Shown piece after piece: positions 10,301 to 21,325 of a DNA stretch of 64,000 nt. The stretch's first letter is position 1. Each line of letters begins with the position of its first letter. A program made the position numbers and the translations under genes. The DNA comes from Aspidiotus rigidus (taxonomy: Eukaryota; Arthropoda; Insecta; Hemiptera; Diaspididae): positions 1,798,001 to 1,862,000 of the forward strand of contig JAVHKY010000018.1 of the NCBI GenBank assembly GCA_035079385.1, written 5' to 3'. The notes beneath the pieces were generated by a model. The model was not told the DNA's origin. It worked only from the letters and a program-made list of their open reading frames with translations, and made no database searches.

Positions 10301-12979
10301 TATTGATCGCTCCAGAGTCATAAGAGCTCGGATTTTTCGGCACTAAAAATGAAAAGTTTTGGCCTTTAACGTTGCATTTTCGACATTATTTGGCATTTAA
10401 AAAAAAATGAAAAAACCATGCGTTTTCAGTGCTTTTACAAATTCACGATTAGAATTATTCAATTTACGACCAAAATGACGTGATTTTTACAAAAATAAAC
10501 GTTTTTTGGGGATTAAACTCATCAATAAGAAATCCTAGCAATTTTTCAATCAAAATTTTCAATGTTTCAACTTTCAACTAAAAATGATATTCTCAAAAAC
10601 AACTGTCCAATTTTCATTGAAATTGCCGCATTTTGAGCAAAATTAAACAATTTTGTCTAAAATTTTATAATTCTAGACGATACTGTATTTGACAAAATGG
10701 TCATTTTCGGCCTTATTCGACTTTATGCCCCGTTTTCGGCAATTTTCGGCAAAATGAATTTTTTTCTCTATCCTCTACTACCCCCAATATGTACTTCTAT
10801 ATAATTTTCTTACTTTTCGGACGCACTAAAATGATTCGTCAAATGCCGAGGAATCCGGGCTCTGGTCATAAGTGTGATTTTGCTGTAGAACTTTGTACCA
10901 GGATGTTCATTGTAGCGAAATGTCTGGAATTCATGTTGCCCGTGGATGGCCATTGAGACCGTCTACTATAATTTTTTAGAGTTTTCCCACAAAATCAAGT
11001 CTGTGTATTCTCAGCACAACCATAATTTCAAACGACAGGTTCATCACGAAGGGCATCGTGTCACGCCGCGACTGAGAAACGTTCGCTTTTGTGCTTTTGT
11101 GTTAGCGCGTATTCCATTTCACTACTCCATAAATTTCATTTTTGCATTTCTACTAGTCCTTCACTTGTGAAGTAAATATCATGTTCGGCCTAATCCCTTT
11201 AATACGCGCGTAGCCCGAAGGCGAACGTCACTCAGTCGCGGCGTAGTGCGCTTACCTGGACGCCGCGGCCAAAGTCGACTCTATGATCACGTTTTCATTC
11301 GTTTACTCCTTTATTTACTTATCCTCCACACTCCGATCCCCCGGATTTTTCAACAGGGAACCTGTTCTCCGGGAAGTAATTAGAAGGAAAATGATGGACG
11401 CCGTCCTTGAAATTCATATTTTTAACCAAACCATATTTCCTCTCATAAAGCCTTAAGAGTCTACCAACAGTTTATACGCATCATTACGTTTTCAATGTAG
11501 TAGTACTCTCGTATACACATAATATGATAGCGTATGAAATATTCTTAAAATTGTTACCTAGGATATAAAACATATTTTTATGAGAATATTTTCTTGTAAA
11601 CTATCTATTTTCTTTTTTTGTAGAACATCAAGTTCAGTCGAATAACGTTCGAAGGACAGAAGAATCAGCAGTACCTGACAATAATTTGGATGTTGTTGGA
11701 AACAAAGATCTGGAAGCCGCAATTGGTAATTAAAGAATCAAAATATATACTTAAAGGAAGGGTATGGACGACTGAAGAGAGTAATCTACCTTCAATGAGA
11801 AAATTCTATTGAAACCCTAAACGGCCTGGCAGTCCTCACGGACTAACTTCTTCACCAAAAGTTTCAGTCCTCTATCTCAACTATTGGTCGCTCCAGAGTC
11901 ATAAGTGTGATTTTGCTGTAGAACTATGTACCAGGATACTCGTTATAGCGAAATGTCTGCAATTCATATTGCTCGTAGATGGCCATTGAGAACGTCTACT
12001 ATAATTTTTTCAGAGTTTTCCCGCAAAATCAAGTCTGTGTATTCTCAGCACAACCATAATTTCAAACGTCAGGTTCATCACGAAGGCATCGTGTCACGCC
12101 GCGACTGAGAAACGTTCGCTTTTGTGCTTTTGTGTTAGCGCGTATTCGATTTCACTACTCCATAAATCTCATTTTTGTATTTCCACTAGTCCATCATACT
12201 TATTGCAAAGTAAATACTATGTTCGGCCTAATCCTTTTAATACGCGCATAGTCCGAAAGCGAAAGTTACTCAGTCGCGGCGTGGTGCGCCTCCTGGCTGC
12301 CACGGCGAGCACCAACTCCGTAATCACGTTTTCACTCGCATACTCCCCTATTTTCCCATCCGCCCCCCTCCGATCCCTTCGGATCTTTTAACAGGGAACC
12401 TGTTTTTTGGGGAGTAATTTGAAGGAAAATGATGAGCGCCGTCCGACAAAACGCGAGACTTGGAAAAATTTCGAGCTACTTGAGGTACTGGGAAAATGTT
12501 GACCTCCGAGCCATATTTTGATGAGAGCGAGACTTGGAAAAATTTCAACTTCCGAGCTATATAGAATAGGAGGAAGGGGCGCTTAGAAAAATTTCGAATA
12601 TTCGTCTATATTTGATAGGGAGAAGGAAAAATCTTGACTTTGGAGTTGAAACTCCCCAGGCACAAAATTCAATCTTTATTTAGAACAAAGGATAAACAAA
12701 GGAATCCCCCAAAACTTTTATTACGATAAAACCTGATATGAAGGGAAAACTCAGAAAAAATTTGATAGACAGTCTCGATGACCATCCACAGATAACGCAA
12801 ACCGCAGACATTCAGCTACAACGAATGTTCGCGTATAAAGTTAGAAAGTAAAATTCTCATGGATAAACTTTTTCAAAATACAGATAATAATCATCACACT
12901 TTCTGTTACAGATATTACAACTAACAGCAATGATTCCATTCTGGAAGAAAATGGAAAGAGTTACGCACTCTTAATTTAA
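7347..12979 (+). CDS. Spliced gene of unknown function, five visible exons, all in phase 1 (5' part not found)
   Basis: Proposed exons are 7347-7490, 7568-7627, 10044-10145, 11624-11725 and 12912-12979 (TAA). Each follows an AG acceptor (for example CCTCTACAG, TTTTTGTAG, CTGTTACAG) and the first four end at GT donors. Every exon starts with two bases completing a codon, and the first four end one base into the next, so all join in one frame. The encoded product is hydrophilic and charged: a first exon with FHFRDIREEKD-like residues, a Lys-rich second exon (KKRKKSEE), then two near-identical exons with VRRTEESAVPDN and DVVGNKDLEAA, then a short tail. No domain is recognised. The missing start must lie upstream of 7347 or outside the window. 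The consistent phase across five exons is strong evidence of a real gene, probably of the host. Function is unknown. Confidence 0.65.
7628..10043 (+). other. Large intron without a recognised gene
   Basis: The sequence between the second and third exons is AT-rich. It contains a pyrimidine-rich patch at about 8010-8160 with a short inverted repeat (CTCGTTCGTCG near 8030 and CGACGAACGAG near 8140), perhaps a degenerate foldback element. Open frames here are short and show no protein-like pattern. Confidence 0.45.
9836..12448. repeat. Tandem duplication of about 1.03 kb that includes one exon
   Basis: Copy 1 (about 9836-11405) and copy 2 (about 11406-12448) match along their length. Shared parts are the intron ending CTTTTTTTGTAG, the 102-nt exon, and the following ~700 bp ending AGGAAAATGATG. 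Copy 1 is longer because it holds the 540-bp insertion at 10325-10864. The duplicated exon keeps the reading frame (102 nt, phase 1 at both ends). Confidence 0.85.
10325..10864. mobile_element. 540-bp hAT-type non-autonomous element with 8-bp target duplication
   Basis: The insertion is in copy 1 of the tandem duplication and absent from copy 2, which preserves the empty site. GTCATAAG flanks both sides (10317-10324 and 10865-10872). The ends match as inverted repeats: AGCTCGGATTTTTCGGCA on the left, and AGCCCGGATTCCTCGGCA within the right end read in reverse. The interior is AT-rich and non-coding. The ends resemble those of the MITE at 1718-1890. Confidence 0.85.
12250..12640 (-). repeat. 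Dispersed repeat copy (also at 44750-45110)
   Basis: The minus strand here shares ordered words with 44750-45110: TTTTGTCGG, then a (C/G)AGGTTC(C/T)CTGTTAAAAG-type word, and repeated AATTTTTCCAAGTC. A partial relative lies in the first duplication copy near 11330-11400. No coding capacity or clear ends were found. Confidence 0.45.
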
Positions 12980-13540
12980 TTTAATTTTTTTTTTTTACAG
13001 CATTTATATATGTATAAATAATTTTTTCTTCTACTCGTTTTTTGTATTTTTTCTTCTTCCTTTTGTTTATGTTTTTTGTTGTTTTTTGTTTTTTTCACAT
13101 GTATTTTTTTGGTCGGATGTAATGAAAAAAAAAAATAAAGATAATTTTGCGGTCATTGTATTAATAAATTTACTTCAAAATTATGATGAAACATATATTT
13201 TTCTGAAAAAAAAAATAAATTCAATACCTACCATTCCAATGAATAATGTTGAATACTTAACTAAAACTTGTGATTGCTCAACCGTATGATTTGCCTGACT
13301 AAAGATCATTATTATCAATAGTACAAACAAGGTTGATCCGTTTACAGAAAGGACTGAACTGGCAACCAAGTATTTTTGAATAAGTTAGCGTGTTATATAG
13401 ACAGGTGATTTATCACACCTAACAAATAATTTATTTTGGTCGTGCTTATACAATATTATCTACCACAAACCGGAGTTTGTATTTTCAACCATTTTTGATA
13501 GAGTATTTTTTGTGGGTTGGGCTAAATATTTAACCCCTAC
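12980..13540. other. AT-rich non-coding stretch after the stop at 12979
   Basis: Contains poly-T runs and a short open frame without protein-like features. It may hold the 3' untranslated region of the preceding transcript. The sequence ends at the target duplication of the LINE (13541-13555). Confidence 0.4.
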
Positions 13541-13699
13541 ATATTTTTGAGTTGGGAGACGATAGTGACGCGATAAAGATAAAACGTGTGTTACTGTGTT
13601 CAAATATTTTCAACGCGTTCAAGTACTTCAACGCATAGTGCCTTAAGCAAGTTGAAACGTGAAAATTGACCTAGGTTGTTCATTATCACTTGCGATTAA

Positions 13700-14611
13700 A
13701 TGGAGACCGAAGAAATCAAGAAAACGATTCGAGAAGAAATACAAAACGCCTTCAAAGGAATGTCGAAAGTCTTCGAAAAGAACTTGCAGGAAACGATGAG
13801 AAGTTTTCGTGATGAAATAAGAGACACGAAGGAAGAAGTAGCGAGTATTAGAAAGGTGACAACAGAACTACAATCTAAAACGGAAGGATTAGAAGAGTAT
13901 TCCCGATTAGAAAACGTGATAATCAAAGGAATAAAATATGATGGAAGAAACGAATCGGTAGAAGTTTTGATCGGTAAAGTAATTGATATCGCTACGAAGC
14001 TCAAAGTAGATCTGAAAGACCACCACACTAGCACAACTCATCGACTTCCTACAAAGCATAACAACTCGCCTCCGCCCGTCATAGTCAGACTCGTTAATCG
14101 TTGGAAGAAAGAACAGCTGATAGCCGCCTCAAAACAAGCAAAGTTACGAGGAATTTTCATCACCGAACAACTCACTCCTTTCAAAGCTAACCTTCTGCGA
14201 GAAGCATTACAGTTGAGGAGAGAAGGGAAAATAAAATATGTTTGGAACGCTGGAAACAAAATCATGATGAGAAAAGACGACAACGAAGAGGCAATACAGA
14301 TAATGAATGAAAAGCACCTCAACAGTTTGGTACACCGAGGAGAAAGGTACGAATCCGAAAACGAAGAAATTCAGACAGATGAAGTGAATGAAAACGACGA
14401 CAACGATGAAGAAAGTGAATCAAACGACATCAATGATGAAGAAGGTAAATCAAGCGATGCGGGAAAAGAAAAACAAAAACAACAAAAACCAACCAGCAAG
14501 CAGAAGATGCAACGTCAACTCAAAATTTCAACTTTTTCGAAGGCAGTCACACCGAACGAAGAAACAAAAACAGCGACGACGAACGTGAATACTCGTAGTA
14601 AAAATAAGTAA
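13700..14611 (+). CDS. LINE ORF1 protein (coiled coil plus nucleic-acid-binding region)
   Basis: 303 residues from the ATG at 13700. Residues ~1-75 are rich in Glu, Lys and Leu with heptad-like spacing (FRDEIRDTKEEVASIRK), predicting a coiled coil for multimerisation. Residues ~75-200 have the look of an L1 ORF1p-type RRM plus C-terminal domain (VIIKGI as a likely RNP2-like strand, then HRLPTK and PPPVIVRLVN). The tail is acidic then basic (DDNDEESESND, KEKQKQQKP). Such proteins bind element RNA and form the retrotransposition particle. The frame ends at TAA (14609-14611), directly followed by ORF2 in the same frame. Confidence 0.75.
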   Translation: METEEIKKTIREEIQNAFKGMSKVFEKNLQETMRSFRDEIRDTKEEVASIRKVTTELQSKTEGLEEYSRLENVIIKGIKYDGRNESVEVLIGKVIDIATKLKVDLKDHHTSTTHRLPTKHNNSPPPVIVRLVNRWKKEQLIAASKQAKLRGIFITEQLTPFKANLLREALQLRREGKIKYVWNAGNKIMMRKDDNEEAIQIMNEKHLNSLVHRGERYESENEEIQTDEVNENDDNDEESESNDINDEEGKSSDAGKEKQKQQKPTSKQKMQRQLKISTFSKAVTPNEETKTATTNVNTRSKNK

Positions 14612-16545
14612 GTGATAAGCTACTCTCTACCTTGCCTTGGTTTGACTGGCCAACATAGGCAAGTAAGGCCTAAATCTCAGCAAAAACATGACGAGCTATC
14701 AGAAATGAAAGCAAATTTAGTCAGGAACACTAAGATTATCAACAATAATCAATTAAAAAATAGAATCACAGCCGATAAAGGTTACATAGATGAAAAGTAT
14801 AGGGAACTAAAAAACAGAATAAAGAAGGGGGGAAAATTAAAAATAGCCACACTCAATGTAAGATCACTGAAAGACAATTATAAATTTCAGGAAATCGAAA
14901 AAGAAGTAGAAAAATATGGTATAGACATATTAGGAATGGCAGAGGTTAGAAGAAAAAATGAAACAATATTAAACACAAAAAAAGGAAATTTATGGTTTTA
15001 TACAGCTTCAGATGGTCACGGAGGTATAGGTTTCCTAATCAATGATAGACTCAAAAAGAATGTTGAGAAGTTTACAAGCATCAATGATAGAATCGCAAAA
15101 GTGGAACTAAAGGTAAATGAAAGAGAGAAAATGATAATAATTCAGGTTCACGCCCCTACAATGGGATCAAAAAAAGAAGAGGTCCAAGAATTCTATGACA
15201 TCCTAAACGATACGATGAGAGAAGAAAAAGATAATAAACAAAACAAAATCATAGTTATGGGAGATTTCAATAGTCAAGTTGGAAAAAGAGAAGAAGGAGA
15301 GGAAGGAATCTTAGGACCCTACCAATACGGGAAAAGAAATGAAAACGGAGAACTACTAATAGAATTTTGTAACGAAAATCACTTAAAAATAATAAACACG
15401 TGGTTTAAAAAAAAATACAATAAAAGGTGGACCTGGATCTCTCCAAATCTACAAACAAAAACCCAAATTGACTACATATTAATGGACAGGCATAGTAAAA
15501 ATATAAAAAATTGTGGAATCATAAAAAATTTTAATTGCGATACAGATCATAGGATAATAACAATAGAAATTAATCAGATTGAAACACGAAAACAAAAAAG
15601 AAAAAATACAGGCTCCATAAATGATAAAATGAAAAAATATAGAGTAACTTATGAAACTTTGGTAGGAGAAACTATAGATCGAACACGATGGAATACAAAT
15701 AGCAACGAAAAATGGAATGAACAAGTAATAAACTTATTAGAAGTAGCCTCTAGGGAAATAATAAACAAAAAAGAAGATGAGAATAAAATTGAGACCGATC
15801 CTCTAAAACAACTATATAAAAGAAGACAAAAAATAAGCAACAAGAATATAATAACGAGGAAGGACAGACTCGACATAATAAATTTGAACAAACTCATAAA
15901 AATAAAAAGAAGAGAAACGTACAGAGAGAAGGAGGATAACATGATGGAACAAATATTAGAAGAAACAATGAGTGTTAAAAAAATAAACAGAAATTTGATG
16001 CTGGGTACTAACTGGATGAGCTATTTGATGGAAGAAGGAGGTAAAAAAGTGTATGGTAGAACCGAAATAAATGAAGTAGCAACTAGGTTTTACGAAAATC
16101 TATATTCAAATGAAACAGAAAGTGCAGACAATGATAGAAACAGAGAAAAAGAATATCAAAAAGAGCCAGAAATTATGGAGAGCGAAGTAAAACAAATAAT
16201 ACAGAAACTAAAGAACAATAAGGCTGCCGGACCAGATGGCATTACGAACGAACAAATAAAGTACGCAGGAGATAAATTTATAAGAACATTAACCCATCTG
16301 TTTAATAACATACTCGAAAACAAAAAAATACCAGAAATATGGAAGGTCTCAAAAATAATAGTAATTTACAAAAAAGGAGACAAGCATAAAATCGAAAATT
16401 ATAGACCATTAAGTATAACCTCAAACATCTCAAAAATATTTGCAAAAATCATAAACAACAGAATGAAGAAACATTATAACAACACCCAAGCACAAGAACA
16501 AGCAGGCTTTAGAGAAGGATACTCGGCAATAACAAACTTACACAT
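14612..16545 (+). CDS. LINE ORF2, 5' part: APE-type endonuclease and start of reverse transcriptase
   Basis: The open frame begins right after the ORF1 stop; its first ATG is at 14705. The endonuclease domain has the expected motif series: KIATLNVRSL, MAEVRR (catalytic Glu), MGDFNSQVG (Asp-Asn), DYILMDRH and CDTDHRII (the terminal Asp-His pair). All key catalytic residues are visible, so it could nick target DNA. The reverse transcriptase begins with KAAGPDGIT, VIYKKGDKHKIENYRPLS and QAGFREGYS (fingers motifs). The frame is then interrupted at 16545 by the gypsy-type element and continues at 21326. Counting both parts without the insertion gives 1,023 residues in one unbroken frame, so the LINE was intact when the LTR element landed. 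Confidence 0.88.
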
Positions 16546-16726
16546 ATAATCTTCGTAGTTCGGTTTATCTTCAAGAGATGTTTATTCGCTGTTGCTTTAC
16601 AATTTAATGATCATTGTGCCGTATGTACTACGGTATAGTACAGATAATATAGATTGCTAAGCATAATAATAATCTCGTGTGCTCTCGAGTTGATGATTCT
16701 GCGATTATTGGGTTTCACAGTTTACA
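16546..16726 (-). repeat. 3' LTR of the gypsy-type element
   Basis: 181 bp matching 21140-21320 with two differences by eye. It lies beside the CACAT target duplication at 16541-16545. Confidence 0.88.
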
Positions 16727-17216
16727 CGGCCATACTGACATCAACATCGTCCCGACGTTGAACTCAAAAAAATATCCTTCAATTTGACAGCTTTGAAGGT
16801 TAACATTCTCGTGGCATTAATTGAGGAATGAGGATTCAAACCGAGTTTTTCTGGTATAATTTGGTTGAGCACGTACACGGCCATTTTGACGCACAATGAC
16901 GTCCTCGTCATTAAGAAAGGCCATTCGGTCATTCTGACTACAAATTTATCTTGTAGCGTTTGATTCTGTTGAAATATGTGCTGGTACCGTTTTTAATCTT
17001 TCTGCGTTCACATCTTCTTCAGGAAAGTGAAGAGGTTTTTATTTTGAAACAATACATGTCTCAGTAACGAAAATTAAGCCGGCGGATATATCATTACGGC
17101 GTTGGTATAATTGTAAATACGCATGGTCGAGCTGATAAAATGAATCGGAAATGTTAGTGCTGAAACAGAAAACAAAACATAAGAGCACAAAACTCACTAC
17201 ATGTGATTTGTGGCTG

Positions 17217-17860
17217 AGGTTCACACGACAGATCTCTTTTCCTGAGATAAGGTGAACTAGAAATGTTTTGGCTGAGAGTTCACACGACAGATCTCTTTTG
17301 CTGAGATAAGGTGAACTAGAAATGTTTTGGCTGAGAGTTCACACGACAGATCTCTTTTTCTGAGATAAGGTGAACTAGAAATGGTTTGGCTGAGAGTTCA
17401 CACGACAGATCTCTTTTTCTGAGATAAGGTGAACTAGAAATGGTTTGGCTGAGAGTTCACACGACAGATCTCTTTTTCTGAGATAAGGTGAACTAGAAAT
17501 GGTTTGGCTGAGAGTTCACACGACAGATCTCTTTTTCTGAGATAAGGTGAACTAGAAATATTCTGGCTGAGAGTTCACACGACAGATCTCTTTCTTTTGA
17601 GATAAGGTGAACTAGAGTTATTCATGGCAGGGGTTCACACGACAGATCTCTTTTCTGGAGATAAGGTGAACCAGAAACATTATGGCAGGTGTTCACACGA
17701 CAGATCTCGTTTCCTGAGATAAGGTGAACCAGAAGCATTCATGGCAGGGGTTCACACGACAGATCTCTCTTTTGAGATAAGGTGAACCAGAAACATTATG
17801 GCAGGGGTTCACACGACAGATCTCTCTTTTGAGATAAGGTGAACCAAAAACATTCTTGGT
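17217..17860. repeat. Minisatellite of eleven ~59-bp units, each a potential hairpin
   Basis: The word CACACGACAGATCTC starts at 17222, 17281, 17340, 17399, 17458, 17517, 17576, 17636, 17694, 17753 and 17810, so the spacing is 57-60 bp. Each unit contains GTTCAC ... AGATCTC ... GAGAT ... GTGAAC, an imperfect inverted repeat able to fold into a stem with a T-rich loop. The first units are nearly identical and the last four diverge. The array sits inside the LTR element near its 3' LTR. Confidence 0.92.
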
Positions 17861-18239
17861 TTGCTTGTAGTAAACACAGCTGCTATATTTCATCTTGGTA
17901 TTTGCTCTGTTGACTGTTGATATCCCGTTGATCCTTTGATATAGGTAGCTGATACGCGCGACAATTTTGGATGAAACCACTGCCGGATTTGAAACAAGCG
18001 TTGATCAGTCGGAGTTGTAGGCGACTTTGCTTGACTTGGTGGCCTTGCCTCGTTTTTTTCAGCCAGATTTGCACAAGTTTGTCAGCTTCTATAACCGTTG
18101 ATGATGAATTTGAAACCATTCCGTCTGAACGAGGGGTATTTCTCGATCGCTTTCGACATTGGACTTGAGCAATTTCTGCTGGACCGTTGAAAGCAAAAAT
18201 GCTGCCTGTTATACTGTGGGATCACAAGGTAAATTTTGA

Positions 18240-19460
18240 CTAGCGCGTTAATTCTGCAAACCTCTGTTTCTTCTGCAGTCTTTCTGAGATTGAATAATCC
18301 GTCGGTGGAGTGAGCTGACCGTTTCTGTGTTGGCGCTCAAATTGCTGTTGTTGGTAACTCAGGTACGCCAATAGAGTTGTTGGGTAATTCTGTTTAGTGT
18401 TGGATCTAGACGATTTCCGGCAAACAGTTGAAAAGAAAGATGCCTGGTTATTCCGGACAACGGCGAGTAGATCTTGACTAGCAGTCTGCCCACCGATTCT
18501 TCTTCTTTGGTTCGAATAACGCATCAGCTCGTAAATACACGGTGATACGTGGTCCACAATAAAGAATAATTTCGTAGAAACAACCGTTAAGCGTTCAGGT
18601 ATAATGGCTCGGCGAAAGTTCTACTGTTTCCATTTCTGCTGTAAGAGCATACCGGCTATACCGATATGGCTGGTATCGGTATGCTCCTTGAAGGAAAATT
18701 CTCTGTTAGTCGTTTCTTTAGAGTTGCTACCGCTTCATTTTGGGCAACTGTCCATTCCCATTTTACATTGTTCCGTAACAGCTTGGTTAATGGGGCGGCA
18801 ATCGACGCGTAATTTTGATTAAAATATTTCTGGAAGTAATTTGTCAATCCGAGGAGCTGGTGTCGTTGGTGCAGGAAAACGTAATACAGCTTCCGTTCGA
18901 GACTTTCCTGGTTGACTGTCAGAGCTTGAGATCGTATGCCCGAGGTAATTGATTTCTTTCTGGAGGAAGTAGCATTTTTTTTAGTTTCATCAACAGCCTT
19001 CGTTTGTCGAGTAAATTTATCACACGTTCGATCATTTTGATATTTTCCGACTCAATTTTCGTTGCAATGAGAATATAGTCCAAGTAGACGAAAACTTTCT
19101 TAGTATGCTTGATCGAACTGAACGCCTTGTCCATTGTACGTTGGAAAAGGGAGTGCGTTTGACAATCCAAACGGCATGCGTAAATACTCGTAGTGACCTA
19201 CTGGAGTGACAATAAATCCAGTCTTTTCAATAGAATCTTCATGCATGCTGATCTGAGGGTATCCATCAGTTAAATCAATCAGAGTGAAGCAACTGTTACC
19301 AGTCTTCTATTGTAAAGTATTCTCTATCAATGACCAAACGGGTACCTAGTGTTCTTTGATAGTTATGCCGTTCAGTTTACGATAATCGACTACCATTCGT
19401 CGTTCACCAGTTTTCTTTGGTACAAAAAGAACTGGGCTTGCATACGGTGAAATTAATTCG
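18240..19460 (-). pseudogene. Gypsy-type pol remnant: reverse transcriptase and RNase H start, broken frames
   Basis: Minus-strand pieces in different frames show typical gypsy RT order: a palm region with DLTDGYPQI and [12 protein letters not shown] (about 19150-19290), then the active-site region FVYLDYILIA (about 19080), then NYASIAAPLTKLL with TLKKRL leading to RNase H (about 18700-18830). The catalytic YLDD box reads YLDY, so a key aspartate is lost, and frames shift several times. No protease or integrase was recognised. The enzyme cannot be functional as it stands. Family assignment to Ty3/gypsy is good because of the PFGL(S/C)NAP-like and APL..LL motifs. Confidence 0.75.
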
Positions 19461-20314
19461 TGTATGATGCCTCTTTCGAGAAGTTCGGCAATTTTTCCCT
19501 CTCGTCGCCAACTTATCAACTGCGGTCATTGTCTGGAGTCGAATATTTATTGTTGCTATTGTACAATATCCTTAGTCTCCAGACGACGCGTGTCGAGCAT
19601 TCTCAAGGATATACATTAAGTTTCTTTTACTTTCTTCGTTGACATCAGCAGCACTATGCAATTATTACAATTTAAGTGGAAGCGATTTTCAAAAATGAAC
19701 TCTTTGTCGTTTCGATAGGTAGTACGTAAGGTCTGGCCTTTCAGTAACATCGCGACCAATCAGTACACTGGTGTTGGCAATACATGATTTTATTAAGAGA
19801 TATTCTACTTCGATGAAAACGTTGTGGATTTTGGTAGAACATACACAGTAGTGAAATACTTCAACCGCGATATCTTCAATCAAGTTCAATACGACAGGAG
19901 TGGTCAGATGCCTTATTTGAACACCACTAAGTGACGTTGCTAAATCTTGCGACATTAGTGAGCGTTCACTGCCAAAGATATGCGAGGGTATCAGTGCCGG
20001 CAACGTTTACCATCTTGTAGAACGGTCCTATTCATGGTTTTGGTGCTTGATGTCTCTTAGCAGCCGAGCCAAGAACTTGTTTACTTGCGGCTGACACGTT
20101 TGCCACATTCCACCGTGGCACTTGCTCTGCGGATTGGTTTTATGGCTACTTCCCACCAGTTGCGCGGCAATGCCTGAAGACATGTCCCCCGACATTCATT
20201 TCACAGTCAATTTCCGTAGGAAGAGAGCGAGTTTGGCTGGCGCGCGGCTCTAGGCAGCAACTTGGATCTGCTGGCTGAGGTTACCCAAGATCAAATCTTG
20301 TTTTTGCCGGTCCG

Positions 20315-20617
20315 TCACACAATTGATAGTTTCATTGTCTGCGCTAGTTGTTGGTGGACACATTCAAAATGGCTCTGGTCTGGCTCCTTGTAGGTTTCAA
20401 AAATTTTGTGAAATTCTAGGAACGCGTTTCTTCTTGTTAGAAATGTTGTTGTAAGCAGTTCCTTCCATTCCGGCCACGTGTAGTTGATGGTTGGTAGTCC
20501 TTGGTACCACGCCTTCGCAACACCGGCCAACTTCAAGCGGGCAAAGTAGGCCGTCGTTGTACTCGGCGAATTGTAGATAGCAGCCAGTTCATCAACTTTT
20601 TCGAGCCAAAGTTCCAC
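20315..20617 (-). pseudogene. Gypsy-type gag fragment
   Basis: A frame of about 100 residues on the minus strand has the retrotransposon gag layout: LWLEKVDELA, FARLKLAGVAKAWYQGLP and WPEWKELLTTTF, then a FHKIFETYKEPDQS segment. It matches the capsid-like core of Ty3/gypsy Gag. Neighbouring frames up to about 20870 carry no clear continuation of more than a few tens of residues, so the gene is probably broken. Its place next to the 5' LTR (21140-21320 on the minus strand) fits gag. Confidence 0.7.
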
Positions 20618-21139
20618 AGTTGTATCTCAAATGGCGGAATAAGGTCCTTGGCCGCCATAGCCGGGTTGGCGCTACAGGTTGGCATTACACTTATCGTTCT
20701 CAATCCGTCGTGAGTTTTGTCCGGCTGGCTTCTCGCATTGTTGGTTGTCGTCGTTCTCCTTCGATCGCGTGGTTGTACTGGGTTTATTCGACGTTGGTTG
20801 TTCGTTTGATAAACGACATTGAATTTGAATTTGTCGTCGTTTCGGTTTCTGGCGTTTGAATTCCTTCAACTAGTCGTTAGAAGGCTCAATGGATCGAGTT
20901 TCAGTTATCTCATCGGTAGAGCGGTTTCAATTTCGCCAAATATCAAACGCGTATGTTATCTTCACCATTGGCTGCTCTGGATTGGTTTCAACGAACTTTG
21001 TTTCTTGGGAAGTGGTATCGCATTCAGAATCGCGAGGAGAAAAAAAAAAAAAAAAGTTTTCTTGGTGGCGACAACATCTCTGTTTGCTGAGATCGCGCAA
21101 GATGGCGTTGAGTTAGGCGCGGCTTATCCCACTTCTGAT

Positions 21140-21320
21140 ATAATCTTCGTAGTTCGGTTTATCTTCAAGAGATGTTTATTCGCTGTTGCTTTACAATTTT
21201 ATGATCATTGTACCGTATGTACTACGGTATAGTACAGATAATATAGATTGCTAAGCATAATAATAATCTCGTGTGCTCTCGAGTTGATGATTCTGCGATT
21301 ATTGGGTTTCACAGTTTACA
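21140..21320 (-). repeat. 5' LTR of the gypsy-type element
   Basis: 181 bp matching 16546-16726 with two differences by eye. It lies beside the second CACAT copy at 21321-21325. A short A-run and the presumed leader region follow on the minus strand; the primer-binding site was not securely identified. Confidence 0.88.
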
Positions 21321-21325
21321 CACAT

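Larger units (their letters stand above)
16546..21320 (-). mobile_element. Ty3/gypsy-type LTR retrotransposon inserted in the LINE (minus strand, degenerate)
   Basis: Two 181-bp direct repeats bound the element (16546-16726 and 21140-21320); by eye they differ at two positions. CACAT flanks both sides (16541-16545, 21321-21325) as a 5-bp target duplication. Read on the minus strand the LTR starts TGTAAAC and ends near CGAAGATTAT. Gag-like and pol-like fragments lie on the minus strand. No integrase was recognised. At 4.8 kb with damaged pol, it is likely non-autonomous, although the similar LTRs suggest recent insertion. Confidence 0.88.

Noticed and set aside
17217..17860. Regularly spaced repeats that might suggest a CRISPR array
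   Set aside because: The whole ~59-bp unit is repeated with no unique spacers, and it lies inside a retrotransposon in eukaryotic DNA.
21116..21139. Primer-binding site for the gypsy-type element next to its 5' LTR
   Set aside because: On the minus strand a TGGGATAAG word lies eight bases inside the LTR border, but I could not match it to a tRNA 3' end with confidence.
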